Shown piece after piece: positions 44,907 through 55,435 of a stretch of 64,000 nucleotides of DNA. A model generated the notes under the pieces. The model had not been told where the DNA came from, did no database searches, and was given only the letters and a program-made list of their open reading frames with translations. Origin of the DNA: Bathynomus jamesi (taxonomy: Eukaryota; Arthropoda; Malacostraca; Isopoda; Cirolanidae); contig JAJOZX010002713.1 of the NCBI GenBank assembly GCA_023014485.1, positions 186,001 through 250,000 of the forward strand, written 5' to 3'. Numbering within the stretch: the first letter of the stretch is position 1; the number at the start of each line of letters is the position of its first letter. The position numbers and the translations under genes are program-made.

Positions 44907-46145
44907 GAAAAAACCGTCGTCCATCAATGGATGTCCCTACTTTGAACAATTTTTGAAACACTTCATGGATTCATTCATTCGACGTCGACCGCAACCTCTT
45001 CAACTTGGACTCCAACCCCACCATCTGCAACCTCAATTTAATTCAACTCATCGTTGACCTTCAATCAACTTTTGTTACTTGGAAATTCCTTCCTTGCAAT
45101 TCTCTCCAATCAACCCCAAATATTTACTACAACAATTTCCCTTGAACTTCTCTTCAATCAACTTTTGAATTTTGTTCGTATTTTTCTCCAATCAAACCGT
45201 TCGACCGTCTTCCTGTCTACAAACTTCCTTCAACGTTTGTATGCTCCGTCGTGGCGATCAGATGACGTCACGAGCGGCACACCAAAGCTTAGTGGAGGCA
45301 TCAGCTGAGTGAGGCTGACCTTCAAAGCTTCGTGGAGGCTTCGAGGCACTAGCTCACCAAAACGTTTTTCTTCTTGTTTATGTGATGAGTTTTAATTATT
45401 AATTATTACTTTTAAATCATTTCCTTAATTATCATTTTCTTTTTTTAATTTTAGTAATATTAATTCACTTTATTTTTCCCTTTTTAGTGTGAAACAGTGA
45501 AGTGACTTTATAAACACTTAATCATTTTTTTTAACTAATTGATTTTTAATTAACTGTTCGATAGTGATACGAAATACAGTACTAATCAGACGTTGTCATT
45601 AATTCAGTATTCACGTTTTTATTTTTCCCAACAGATTATAAATCTGAATTTTTAAATTCTTTTTATAAAATTATCTGTATTGTTTTTTTTATTGAGGATA
45701 TTAAATAATATCATTTTAGATTTTGTTGTGGGACATAAATGCGATCAGTCATAATTCTGATATTTATACCCATAACTCACATTTTTATTTAGTTGAACCC
45801 GGTTAGGTTCCTTTTTTTTATTCTTTTCAATTTAAACCTTTTTCATTAATTTTAGTGAAAATTCATGTTATTGTTATTATAATGTAACCCTTTTTTTCTA
45901 GTGTGTGATTTGGACGGAATTTCGACCCTTGCCAACGAAACTTCAGCGTTGGGAGATTCGAAAATTACTCGTCGATTACGGCATCCGGAGTAAACGCAGA
46001 GTCGCCCATTTTGTTCTACGTTATTTCGTAACTATACAAAATACTTAGACTTTGTTCCATTTATTTTTTTTATTGCTTGTCTCTTAGTGGTTATTTTTGT
46101 TTTACACACACACTTCCGTGTCAACGACACGTGTTATGATTAACG
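44907..46145 (+). other. Leader of the LTR element, non-coding
   Basis: 1.2 kb of AT-rich sequence between the primer site and gag. The first 350 bases are rich in short CAACYTC/CAATCAAC repeats. No long open frame is convincing. Confidence 0.6.
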
Positions 46146-46493
46146 ATGTCCAAACCATTACCCCCCCTGACATGCACTACTGTTAATCTTATAACTCCCT
46201 TTTCCGTACTGAAACGTACAGTTGATGTCCCTCACTTTCGCGGTCACGTTAATAATAGATTGGTAGAACCCTCCTTTTGTAATTGGTTCGGTAAAATTGA
46301 CGATTCGTTTAGAGGTTGTCTAACTACAGATGCGGATAAAATCAGTTTTGCTTTTGACACTTGTGACCCAAATTTCGGTGACGCCGCGCGCGTCCGTACC
46401 TTTCTTATCGATGGGTCCAATGGGCAAATATATCAATGGTCTTGGGTAGAATTTAAAGTTTTTTGGCAGGATATTATAACGGTCTGCAGGTAA
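46146..46493 (+). CDS. Short gag-like protein of the LTR element
   Basis: 115 codons from the ATG at 46146. After about 25 residues it shows VPHFRGHVNN, then FCNWFGKIDDSF, TTDADKISFAFDT and WSWVEFKVFWQDII. This follows the start of the capsid domain in the gag at 15606-16862 (VPIFRG, EWITNLETYF, STDQERLSESKRF, TWTQFRANFLAFY). It would be a capsid-type assembly domain, but the second half of capsid and the zinc knuckles are absent. The next ORF overlaps by about 36 bases in the -1 frame, with a T6 run (AAAGTTTTTTGG, 46455-46466) in the overlap, a possible frameshift site. Start chosen as the first ATG after a long stop-rich leader. Confidence 0.7.
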   Translation: MSKPLPPLTCTTVNLITPFSVLKRTVDVPHFRGHVNNRLVEPSFCNWFGKIDDSFRGCLTTDADKISFAFDTCDPNFGDAARVRTFLIDGSNGQIYQWSWVEFKVFWQDIITVCR

Positions 46494-48511
46494 TCACGAA
46501 GTACTGTGACAGGCAGGGATCCGTCAAATGGGACGTTGACGTTAAAGGTTTAAACAACGATACACGCCAGTTATTGACTTCCCTTCATTCTTTTATTCAT
46601 GGATCATGTCATCATTCTTCAGTGGTGCGCGAAAGCGCATCTCCCGATAATGTTTCGGTAGAGAATCGGAGTGATTCCGTTGACCCTTCTGGTCTGGGTA
46701 GAAAGGCGTTGAGTGTACCTTATTCTGACTCACCTTCCCAATCCACTTCCTCTTTGAGTTCTGTACATTCGGAATCCCCAGAAAGTGAATATTTTTTTCT
46801 CGAAATCGGTTTCAAACTCCGTTGCCCAGAGGAAACCCTTTTAGGTCGTTTTGATCCAAAATGTTCGTCCAGTATTGTTCCTGCGTCTTTAACGGATAAA
46901 TTGCTGTGTCCTCTCTTTAAGGAACCGCCATCCGTTTCATACGTTCGGGATTCCGAGGGTAACCGTATTCCCGTCATTGCGGAAACCAAACTTGATGTGT
47001 GGATTGATTATTGTTTTTTTAGTATAGATGTCTCGTTAGTGCCGTCAGAATATTGTCCCGATTGTGATTTAATTATTGGCCCAGAATCCCTACGACCCTA
47101 CGGATTCCATTTCGACTTTTCGGATGGATGCTTCGTCGCTAAATGGGATAAAAGACGTTATTTCCTTCTCTGGTGCGAGGCACCCGAGCAGAACCTGGAT
47201 AGTGACGATGAAACGTCACCCTTGGAAGATTTGGGTAATCCTGACCCAACTTTCTTCTCTGACTCAGTTGTCTTTGAACCGTTGGTTCCAGCTTGTTCAT
47301 CAAATGAATTCCCTTCGAGGCTAGAACTCACAGCCTCTCCTGATGATGATTTTTGTGAAGCATCTTGTGACAGTGTTTGTGATGCTAATGTTGAAAACAG
47401 TAACGACAACAATGAAATTGTTGATTTATATAATTATAAAGGTACTTCTGTTGGAAGTCTTTATAATGAAACTTCCGTTGAAAGTAAGTGTAATACTTAC
47501 GTTAATAATTGTTGTAATGTAAATGGGGATGTGACCAATTCTTTGTTAAATGTGAATTCAGACAACTTGGATGATTGCTGTGCAACCGATGTTGAAAATC
47601 AGAATTTATCTTCTCGCCATGGTCAGGACAACCGTGTTGGTCCCGATGGCCATGACTTGTACGATGATTTAGACACTGCTCCTCAAATTGTCAGTAATTT
47701 TTGTCATTCGGACATTGACTCAACTGATTCAGTTAGTTCAGTTGACATAGTTCATTCAGTGAACTTTGGTCGAGAAGACCTCGTTTTTGATTCAGATGGA
47801 TCAGATATCCATGCATGTCCCAAAAAGGACGCGAATTCTGTTACTGATGTTGTTTTTGGTTTAGATGATGCATGTCCCAAAGAGGACGCGTTAGATGGTC
47901 AGGATGACCATGTTTATGATAACTTTTCTCCACAGGACCCGAATTGTTTTGAGTTTACTTCGGCCAACGGCCAATCGGCAATGCCGCCTCGTTTAAGTGG
48001 TCTGAAAGATGACCCTGTTTTTGATCAATCGGCAATGCCGCCTCGTTTAAGTGGTCTGAAAGATGACCCTGTTTTTGATCAATCGGCAATGCCGCCTCGT
48101 TTAAGTGGTCTGAAAGATGACCCTGTTTTTGATCAATCGGCAATGCCGCCTCGTTTAAGTGGTCTGAAAGATGACCCTGTTTTTGATCAATCGGCAATGC
48201 CGCCTCGTTTAAGTGGTCTGAAAGATGACCCTGTTTTTGATCAATCGGCAATGCCGCCTCGTTTAAGTGGTCTGAAAGATGACCCTGTTTTTGATCAATC
48301 GGCAATGCCGCCTCGTTTAAGTGGTCTGAAAGATGACCCTGTTTTTGATCAATCGGCAATGCCGCCTCGTTTAAGTGGTCTGAAAGATGAACCTGTTTTT
48401 GATTTTTTTGGTCATGATGACCGTCATCTTGCTTCAGATGATGCTTTTTCTGCTGTAGTAGCAGCTGGGGAGAATGCCCCACAAGGTCCTGTAGGCGAGT
48501 CAGTTTTATGA
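46463..48511 (+). CDS. Retropepsin-like protein with eight 18-residue repeats (LTR element)
   Basis: Open frame of 682 codons in the -1 frame to gag. The upstream limit is a TAA at 46454 and there is no early ATG, so expression is probably by frameshifting from gag. Residues about 1-110 are Ser-rich. Residues about 111-220 have a retropepsin-like layout: EIGFKLRC, then LLGRFDPKCSSSIVP where DTG would be (Asp kept, Thr-Gly replaced by Pro-Lys), then DLIIGPESLRPYGFHFDF like the family's ILG-x-D-hydrophobic segment. Residues about 225-500 are very acidic, Asp/Asn/Ser-rich. Residues about 504-647 are eight copies of QSAMPPRLSGLKDDPVFD. It ends at TGA 48509-48511, overlapping the next ATG. No known function; proteolytic activity is unlikely. 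Confidence 0.75.
   Translation: MAGYYNGLQVITKYCDRQGSVKWDVDVKGLNNDTRQLLTSLHSFIHGSCHHSSVVRESASPDNVSVENRSDSVDPSGLGRKALSVPYSDSPSQSTSSLSSVHSESPESEYFFLEIGFKLRCPEETLLGRFDPKCSSSIVPASLTDKLLCPLFKEPPSVSYVRDSEGNRIPVIAETKLDVWIDYCFFSIDVSLVPSEYCPDCDLIIGPESLRPYGFHFDFSDGCFVAKWDKRRYFLLWCEAPEQNLDSDDETSPLEDLGNPDPTFFSDSVVFEPLVPACSSNEFPSRLELTASPDDDFCEASCDSVCDANVENSNDNNEIVDLYNYKGTSVGSLYNETSVESKCNTYVNNCCNVNGDVTNSLLNVNSDNLDDCCATDVENQNLSSRHGQDNRVGPDGHDLYDDLDTAPQIVSNFCHSDIDSTDSVSSVDIVHSVNFGREDLVFDSDGSDIHACPKKDANSVTDVVFGLDDACPKEDALDGQDDHVYDNFSPQDPNCFEFTSANGQSAMPPRLSGLKDDPVFDQSAMPPRLSGLKDDPVFDQSAMPPRLSGLKDDPVFDQSAMPPRLSGLKDDPVFDQSAMPPRLSGLKDDPVFDQSAMPPRLSGLKDDPVFDQSAMPPRLSGLKDDPVFDQSAMPPRLSGLKDEPVFDFFGHDDRHLASDDAFSAVVAAGENAPQGPVGESVL
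47972..48403 (+). repeat. 8 x 54-bp perfect tandem repeat inside a coding region
   Basis: Eight consecutive 54-base units encoding QSAMPPRLSGLKDDPVFD. By eye all are identical except one base in the eighth (DDP becomes DEP). The unit length keeps the frame, and the reverse strand is also free of stops across the array (47955-48482). Confidence 0.98.
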
Positions 48512-49674
48512 ATTTTCATAAGCATTGTGATGTTTATGATGACAGTAACAGTTTCGTAACGAATCGATCATGTCCCAGTGACTTCTTTTTAAATTACTAT
48601 AGTGAGGACCAAGCCGTCCCTCCGTTTTGTTTTAACTCCGTTAATTCGTGTTCGGAGCAGTGTAGCAAGCAATCTTTTCCTAAAGAGCAAAGTGCTCACG
48701 TAGAGACGTATTGTCAATTGCCGACATCAGGTCTTTCCAGTTGGTCACCCGATTCCCCTGATTGCGATATTCCAAATTTTGGTTTTCCTCCCAATACCCC
48801 AACCTCGTGCGAAACCATCGCTGATGCAGACGAAGCATGTTCACATGTTTCGGAGACGCCTTCTTGGACTCTTGAAATGGAGCTCATGGAAGAACGCCCA
48901 CAAATTTTCATGAAAACTTCTATCAACAACCAAGCAGTTTTGGCTCTTGTTGAAATTTGCTGTCAGGCGAATTACATTCACCAACACGTATACGAGAAGT
49001 TACTCAAGGTGGCTACGGAAAAATTCGATTTGCATTCTCGTTTGTCCTGCATTGATGATGACTGGGAAGAATACAGTACCGGAGAAATCATCCTTCCTAT
49101 TGAGTTTGATTCAGTCCCTTATCTGACCCCATTTGTGGTCGTATCTGATTTGAATTGGGATGGAGACTTACTCCTGGGGATGAATTTCCTTATTACGCAC
49201 GATTTTTATTGGGCCGATAGAGAAGCAGGCCTAATTCGAGGAAAGAACTCCCTTTTCGAGTATGTTTGTCACCCCTATTCTTCGGTCTTTTCAGCTGAGG
49301 GTGAAAGACTCGTTTCAGAGAGCCCGACGGACTCCCTGGAACCAGTTCAAAATAAAAAGGAACTGCTACCAGATGGGGAAGATTCTTCATCAATTGTCAA
49401 TTGTTCCGTTCTAGTTCCGACGAACGAAGAACTAGAAAACCAACATACTTTTGGTAATTTTGAGTATGAAGACTCGAATGTCTTCACAGTAAACCCCTGT
49501 GACTCCATCGAGAGCGAGTCACCTCCTTCAGTGACAGTTAGGCCGGAACTTGAAGTTCCCAGTGTTCTGGCTATTCGAAATAAATTTGAAAACTCATTTC
49601 CCTTAAGTTCCGATTTGGTCATTTCGCTTAAATCCCTATTTAAGGAAGATGACTTGATTCTGTTTCAAAGGTAG
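48508..49674 (+). CDS. Second retropepsin-like protein of the LTR element
   Basis: 388 codons; the ATG overlaps the previous stop as ATGA, so translation could reinitiate, or a -1 shift could fuse it to the preceding protein since this frame is open upstream. Residues 1-128 are Ser/Cys-rich with no recognised domain. Residues about 130-245 follow the retropepsin layout well: PQIFMKTSINNQAVLALVEI, where the catalytic DTG is replaced by Glu-Ile-Cys, then NYIHQHVYEKLL, EIILPIEF, PFVVVSDL and GDLLLGMNFLITHDFYW, equivalent to DILLGMDFL in active enzymes. The C-terminal 140 residues are acidic and Ser-rich. Loss of the catalytic Asp implies a non-proteolytic role. No RT follows. Confidence 0.75.
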   Translation: MNFHKHCDVYDDSNSFVTNRSCPSDFFLNYYSEDQAVPPFCFNSVNSCSEQCSKQSFPKEQSAHVETYCQLPTSGLSSWSPDSPDCDIPNFGFPPNTPTSCETIADADEACSHVSETPSWTLEMELMEERPQIFMKTSINNQAVLALVEICCQANYIHQHVYEKLLKVATEKFDLHSRLSCIDDDWEEYSTGEIILPIEFDSVPYLTPFVVVSDLNWDGDLLLGMNFLITHDFYWADREAGLIRGKNSLFEYVCHPYSSVFSAEGERLVSESPTDSLEPVQNKKELLPDGEDSSSIVNCSVLVPTNEELENQHTFGNFEYEDSNVFTVNPCDSIESESPPSVTVRPELEVPSVLAIRNKFENSFPLSSDLVISLKSLFKEDDLILFQR

Positions 49675-49961
49675 AGGAATTTACACCTAATTCCGAGGCT
49701 AAGCCCATAGGTGCCGGGAGCGAACCCGAACCTACTCCTCCGTCGGAAGTTGTACGCGGGGAAGGGCAAGCGCGGAATATTCCTCACTACCATAATATGA
49801 TCGTTCCATCGATCATTTTCATTTTTCTTCCGCGAATTCATGTTTCCGCCCTTCTTGCCTTCTACTTTGCAAATCTTTCTCTTTGGCTGTTCCTGGATCC
49901 TTTTCTGAAACCAGTGAAAGTCATTCTTCTTAATCCCGATACACCACCTCCTCTTGAGTAA
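49653..49961 (+). CDS. Possible short C-terminal ORF with hydrophobic segments
   Basis: In the next -1 frame, open from 49653 to TAA at 49959-49961, overlapping the end of the 388-codon ORF by about 20 bases. It has no early ATG. It encodes an acidic/Pro-rich stretch, then hydrophobic SIIFIFLPRIHVSALLAFYF and LSLWLFLDPFL. It could be a membrane-anchored tail if reached by frameshifting, or a chance frame. Support is weak. Confidence 0.4.
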   Translation, partial: LDSVSKVEEFTPNSEAKPIGAGSEPEPTPPSEVVRGEGQARNIPHYHNMIVPSIIFIFLPRIHVSALLAFYFANLSLWLFLDPFLKPVKVILLNPDTPPPLE

Positions 49962-52188
49962 GCAAGGCTCGTATGGTCAGTCCATTGCTTCCCGGCATGT
50001 TGCGAAAACCTTTAACCAAATGACCCACATGCCCGATCGCAAGACAACCTAACCATGCAGCTGATTTGTCTGGCTTCGTATGTTCGTGAAATTCACCCGT
50101 ATGACCGAACATACCCTCAATTTAGGTTAAGTTGTTTTTTGTTTTATTTTTTTAAATTAATCTTAATTATATGGAACTTATAACCTATAAGTGTTCAGTT
50201 CAGAATAGCTCATAATTGAGTTCTATTTTCAACCTTTTATTTTTGATTTTTTTTTTTGTTCGAATTAGTTTTGAGTAATTGTCATTAAGATGTTCTTATA
50301 TCGGTTGTTAAGGTATCAACCAAAATTATAGCCAATTTTGACACACTATACCTGGATGCCATTCCTTTTCCCCTTCTAATAATTCTATTACACCATGTCA
50401 ATATTGATAACAACATAACTGCGCCCCTACCATGAATTCCACTAAAACCTGTTATTATCTATGCCCCATCAACTCGTCAAATAAAATTCAATTGTTCTAC
50501 TGATACTTCTGGTCAATATTAATGGTGAGATACTGCTAATATAACGCTATGAAGGTTACTAATCGAATTGAATTCTGTGCCTAAATTCAGTTCCAATGCC
50601 GCTCAATGTACTTTGACTAATTTAAAGTCTTTTTGAGTGCGCATTCATTTTAATTGCCTTCATACGTGCAACTGAGTTAATTACGTAAATCTATAATCCC
50701 GATTGAATTTTATTACTTTCGACACCTATTTGAATTCACTTTCCTACTGATTACACTTTCACCCAATTACGCTTACCCACACTTTGAAACACTCTTGAAA
50801 TCATTGGCGTACTTAGTGGAAAGGAAATTCACTACGCATATCTTATTTTTTATCATAAATCTTATTCTAAAATCATTGGCTATCACGATAAAGTATATTT
50901 AATTGCAGTTAACTGATTGATGTTTACTCTGGATTATTTGAATTTATTTAAACTTAATTGCTGCTTACAATATATAATCTTGCCTGTTGTTTTATTAAGT
51001 TAATTTTAACCAACCTCTAAGCTAATCTGTTCTTCAAAATTTCATGATTTACCATTGACCACTAAGGATTCAGTTCTTCCCGGGATGAACCAATTACTTT
51101 CATATTCTACAACACAGCTAGACACGCGTATTACCCATATTTTTTCCTACGTATACGCAATCACGTATAACTTCAATAAATTACTTATTTTCTTTTCCCC
51201 ATTTTGGGTAAACCACCTAGCATTTGCACTCTGTGCCAAATACACACGACCCAAGGTCTATACATCGTCTATTACGTAATTCTATCTTCCTTCTCCCTGG
51301 ATATTCTTAATGGATAACAATATCTAAGTATCTAAAACGGTAACTAGATAAATTTTCATGTTTTCAATAAATTAATTTTACTTTTCTTTAAATCAATTTT
51401 AATCTTTTACCAACTTATTCGGACTTGAAATAAGTTTACATTCTGCAACCGTGCTCCCACTGCTGAAGACTTCGTCCACCAATAAAATTTAATTCAATTT
51501 TTATCTACCATAGTGAATACGATTAGTTTTTTACTGTATAATCATGATATCTTCGGAAACTCTTATCTCTGTCATTACTGATGGATTAAACTCCATTTCA
51601 AGTAGTCACCAGATGAATTGAAAATTCCTGAACCTTAAATTTTGGATTTTCCTTTTAACCATTATTTACTATGTATGTATCTTTTTCCCTAAAATTATCT
51701 TAACCTTAGAAGTCTTTCCGAATTTATCACGGTTCCGTAAATCTTGTTACTATAACGTTGGACAAACTAAAAATTTTACTTAAATTAGATTCAATCCTGT
51801 AATTGGAACTTTAACTGAAATAATTATGTCGAAATGCCAGAAATAACTTAGATGGTTCATTAGTTTATAGGATTGTTTATGTAGTATGATTGCCACAATT
51901 AATCATACTTATAATTGTATTTTTGAAGGTGACAACTTCGGACTTTATCGTACTTTGTTGACATAGTATTTCCACTACAATCCTAGTAATCAGACCTCAA
52001 CCTTGTTAATTTATTTGCTGTGATTTTAAAATTTTTCCCTTGATTTCTTTTTTTTTATTATTTCATTAATATAATTATCATTCTTCTCACTAAATTGCCT
52101 TGATTAATCCAACCCGAAATTGTCACTGTTTCATTTTTTTTAATATATTGTAAATAAACTTCCACTCCACCACCACATCCTTTTTCAC
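49962..52188 (+). other. 3' non-coding part of the LTR element
   Basis: About 2.2 kb, AT-rich, with stops in all frames. I looked for RT, RNase H and integrase motifs on both strands and found none. Short open frames (e.g. 51055-51279) have no recognisable content. Confidence 0.6.
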
Positions 52189-52200
52189 AGGAGAGAGCAG
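52189..52200 (+). promoter_or_regulatory. Polypurine tract
   Basis: AGGAGAGAGCAG immediately before the 3' LTR, the expected position and composition for plus-strand priming. Confidence 0.75.
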
Positions 52201-54212
52201 TGTCACTACCATGCGATTTACCATTTCTATGGTTGAACAGTATCCATGTTTGTGCCATTAGAAGTTCGCTGTAAACAGCGAATGTCCCTCCCTTATATTG
52301 TACGTACAGAGTGAATCACTCTGACGTCATAAAGTAACTTAATTTCCTTCCATACCTTGAATACTGAATCACGTGTTCAGTATGTGGATATCTTTCGTAT
52401 TCAATGTATGGTAAATTCTTTAATAATAATAATAATAATAACTTCACTCTCTATGAGTCATTATTTATATGTTGTGTCCTGTCGGTGTTATGCAACCATA
52501 CTCATTCATACATCCATGTTCCTTCTTGACCGTTGTCCTTTATTCATTTTATCACCTATTACCTATTTTATTACCTATTACCCATTGTCTAGTTATTCTC
52601 TATCAACTTATCAGTCTATGTTTACTCGTGTCTATATTACCGCACAACCTATTGTGTGACGAATGATATGTGTACACTACCGTGTGCAGTCGTACATGTC
52701 TATTGACGATCATGATACGTACATGTATTCTTTTTGTTTTTATTTTCTTTTTTATTATTTCACCACTCGCAAGTTGTCTATTATTGCTGAGACGAAGGCT
52801 CGAATTCCGATTACGTCGTCAAAAGCGAGCCTCTGAATTCGAACTCTTCTCTCTTGCCTCTGCTACCAATTTATAACGTTAAGATGTGATGTTATATTAT
52901 TATAATATACCATATTGTTCCCTGCCAGGCTACTGGTTAATCTCTACATAGTTACCCACGTTCTCATTATCTGTACTTACTATTTCTACCTAATTGTCAT
53001 TCAAATTCCGTTACTTATGTCTTACGTTATCATTAATGTCCGTGTACTTTCAAATGAAAAGTACACCATATCTTCTCTCCGCTTTCCTCATCGCTGGCTA
53101 ATTAGACTTTCAAATCATGATAACCAACCATTCCTCTAATAAGATTAGACATAATTTGGCGTAATCACTGTTAACTATAAATATATAACATTGTTGTTAA
53201 TCCCCTTTAAATTATAAAACAACGGAGAACTCTCCTTCATTGTTTAAATTGTGTTACCTATTCAGATTACTTCAGTATTAGATATGTCAATTAACAAATT
53301 GCTAAAATTGTAATTAACGGTAATTAATGTATGTAATATAATGTAATTTATGTACTTAATGTACTCTGTACATGTCGGTCCCCCGACATTATGTCGCCAC
53401 CCAAAAGTGTATACCTTACAAAAATTAGTATCTTTTTTTGTTAACTTTTTGCTTAAATTATGCTTAACGTCAGAATTCTTGCTCTCCAGCTAAAGTGGGA
53501 GCTTAACCTTCGACTGCATTCCCCCAAAATTGAGGCTTATTTATTTCTTGTATTGTAAATTAAATCATTCCTGCCTGAGCTCTTGATACCAGAGGTTGCA
53601 CCTCGACCCCTTTTAAATTTCCTCCCTGAGCCGTTGTTACCAGAGGTGGCTCCTCTCTCATCTTAAATTCCTGCCTGAACCTTCACCCGAGGAGGCCGAG
53701 CCCCCCTCACTTTAAATTCCTGCCTGAGGCTTAGACCAAGGAGGCCAAGCCTCCTCATTTTAAATTCCTGCCGTAACTCTTACTCGAGGAGGACAAGCCT
53801 CCTCGCTTTCAATTCCCACCTTAACTATTGTGAAATGGGGTCGAACCTCTACCCCTGTAAACTCCTGTTTGAGCTGTTGTTGTAAGAGGTAAAACCTCTC
53901 CCCCTGTAAACTTCTGATTATTTATCAGTGCCTCGTTCTGTATAAACTTTGTAAATAAAAGAATTTATGAGTGAACTAAAACTCCAATTTTTGAAGTGAA
54001 GTGTTTCCATTCATCCCTTCGGGAAAAAAACAAACTTGGTAGGAACTATTTATATTGATACTCGGAAACTCTCGGCCAAGGCCGAGCTTACCCAACAAAG
54101 GACCACCTTCGTTGGATTGTCCAAAGTGCATTAACCCTAAAAAGTCGCAAGCGGGCAGAGGCTCGCACAACGTATGCGCGACACTGGAGGCCCGCACAAC
54201 CTATGCGCGACA
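52201..54212 (+). repeat. 3' LTR
   Basis: Same length as the 5' LTR. Differences I see: near 52639 (TTACCGC versus TTACGCGC), one T fewer in the T run near 52734, A for G near 53918, and AAGTGAAGTG versus AAGTGGTG near 53995. It is followed by the target copy CTTG. Confidence 0.95.
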
Positions 54213-54442
54213 CTTGTGTTATTGAGATTAATTAACCATAATATAGAAACGCTCATAATATAGAAACGCTCATATAATATGGAAACGCTCATTGGTGTTG
54301 CAACACTATTGGCCACGCCCACTCCGTGTTGAGTTTAAACAGGTTCATACTTGTAACGCAGCGATTCCTCTTGGTCCCCCGAGGCATTTCTTATCAACCA
54401 GTCACTCATTAAGTAGACGTCACGCCGAGTAGTTGTGCGATA

Positions 54443-55435
54443 ATGAGTGAAGATATTAATAGTAATAATAACGCGTCAGGGAGTGAGCCACAAAAGGAAC
54501 AACCTGGTGAAAATGACGCGACAGAAAATCATTTCCATAAAATTAAAGATACCAACTGGTCAAAATCAGTCCTAATAACTTGCGGTAAATATTTTAAGAT
54601 TGCGAATTGTGATGAGCGACTTAAATTATCTTGCTTGTGTCTCTTGTTCTGTTGAAGTGTCCTAAATGAAACAATGAAACAACTAGAACTGCCAACATTT
54701 CGTGAAAATGAGCTTGATTTTCTCAAGGAATACCTAACCGTACTACAACCCATTGCAACAGCACTTGATAGGTTGCAGTCCGACAAAGAATGTTTTTACG
54801 GTTGCCTGCTTCCGACATTGTTAGCTGTAGAGAAGAAGCTAGAGCGTTTGAATTCGGAGGCATTGCGTCATTGTCAGCCACTTCTCAATGCAGTCACAGT
54901 AGGGTTCACTAAGCGGTTTGAAAAGTTCTGTGCCTTGATGCGTCACATGAGTGTAAAGCAGCAATACTGGCATCGTCTTCAAATCCTCTGTTCAAGTTAA
55001 AGTGGATGACAATAAAAGGCAAATTTAATACTAACATTGTCAAAAAGAGGGTTCAAGAAATGTTGGTTAATGCTGTTAAGAGCCTCAGCGAGCAGACCCC
55101 CAGCAACAACTAAGTGATGCTGCATCTGACGGAAGTGCAGATGATTTCTTCTGTTTGAGTCTGCTACCACTCATGTCTCTGCAACCCAAGATTCCACTGA
55201 GATGGAAGTTTTACAGTATCTGGGTGACGGAAGTCATTCTCTCCAATCTCTGAGGCAGTACCCAGGAATTCTACGGGTCTTCCTGAAGTATAACACACCA
55301 CTACCATCCTCTGCTCCTGTAGAACGGTTGTTTAGTTTGGCTGGTCACATTCACGCTCCAAAAAGGAATAGACTGTCTGACCAGATGTTTAGCCAGCTGG
55401 TATTTTTGAAGGGTAATAGTAATTACTTTTAATTG
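54443..55435 (+). pseudogene. hAT transposase, internally deleted and frameshifted (ZBED-like)
   Basis: Transposase of the 42467-55762 hAT element. An N-terminal ORF from the ATG at 54443 stops at 54653. 54674-55000 carries the pre-dimerisation helical region (FLKEYLTVLQPIATALDRLQ, TLLAVEKKLERL, FEKFCALMRHMSVK). After a shift, SSNPLFKLKWMTIKGK follows near 54980-55020. 55202-55432 is the C-terminal dimerisation domain (LRQYPGILRVFLKYNTPLPS, then SAPVERLFSLAGHIHAPKRN, LSDQMFSQLVFL). The BED finger and the catalytic Asp regions are deleted. AATAAA at about 55494 may end the transcript. Non-autonomous. Confidence 0.88.

Larger units (their letters stand above)
42807..54212 (+). mobile_element. 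Young LTR retrotransposon without RT, 11.4 kb
   Basis: Two 2,012-bp LTRs starting TGTCACTACC and ending GCGCGACA, 4-bp target duplication CTTG, a tRNA-Gln-like primer site one base after the 5' LTR, and a purine tract just before the 3' LTR. The internal 7.4 kb holds a gag-like ORF, two retropepsin-like ORFs and perhaps a short membrane-segment ORF, then 2.2 kb of non-coding sequence. No YXDD box, RNase H, HHCC zinc finger or integrase DDE was found on either strand. About four differences between LTRs by eye imply recent insertion. It must have been mobilised by enzymes from another element. Confidence 0.93.

Noticed and set aside
47972..48403. Regular repeat array considered as CRISPR
   Set aside because: Units are contiguous with no spacers, in frame inside an ORF, and the context is eukaryotic.
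47955..48482. Antisense 175-codon ORF across the 54-bp repeats
   Set aside because: Open only because the repeat unit is a multiple of three and lacks reverse stops; no independent support.
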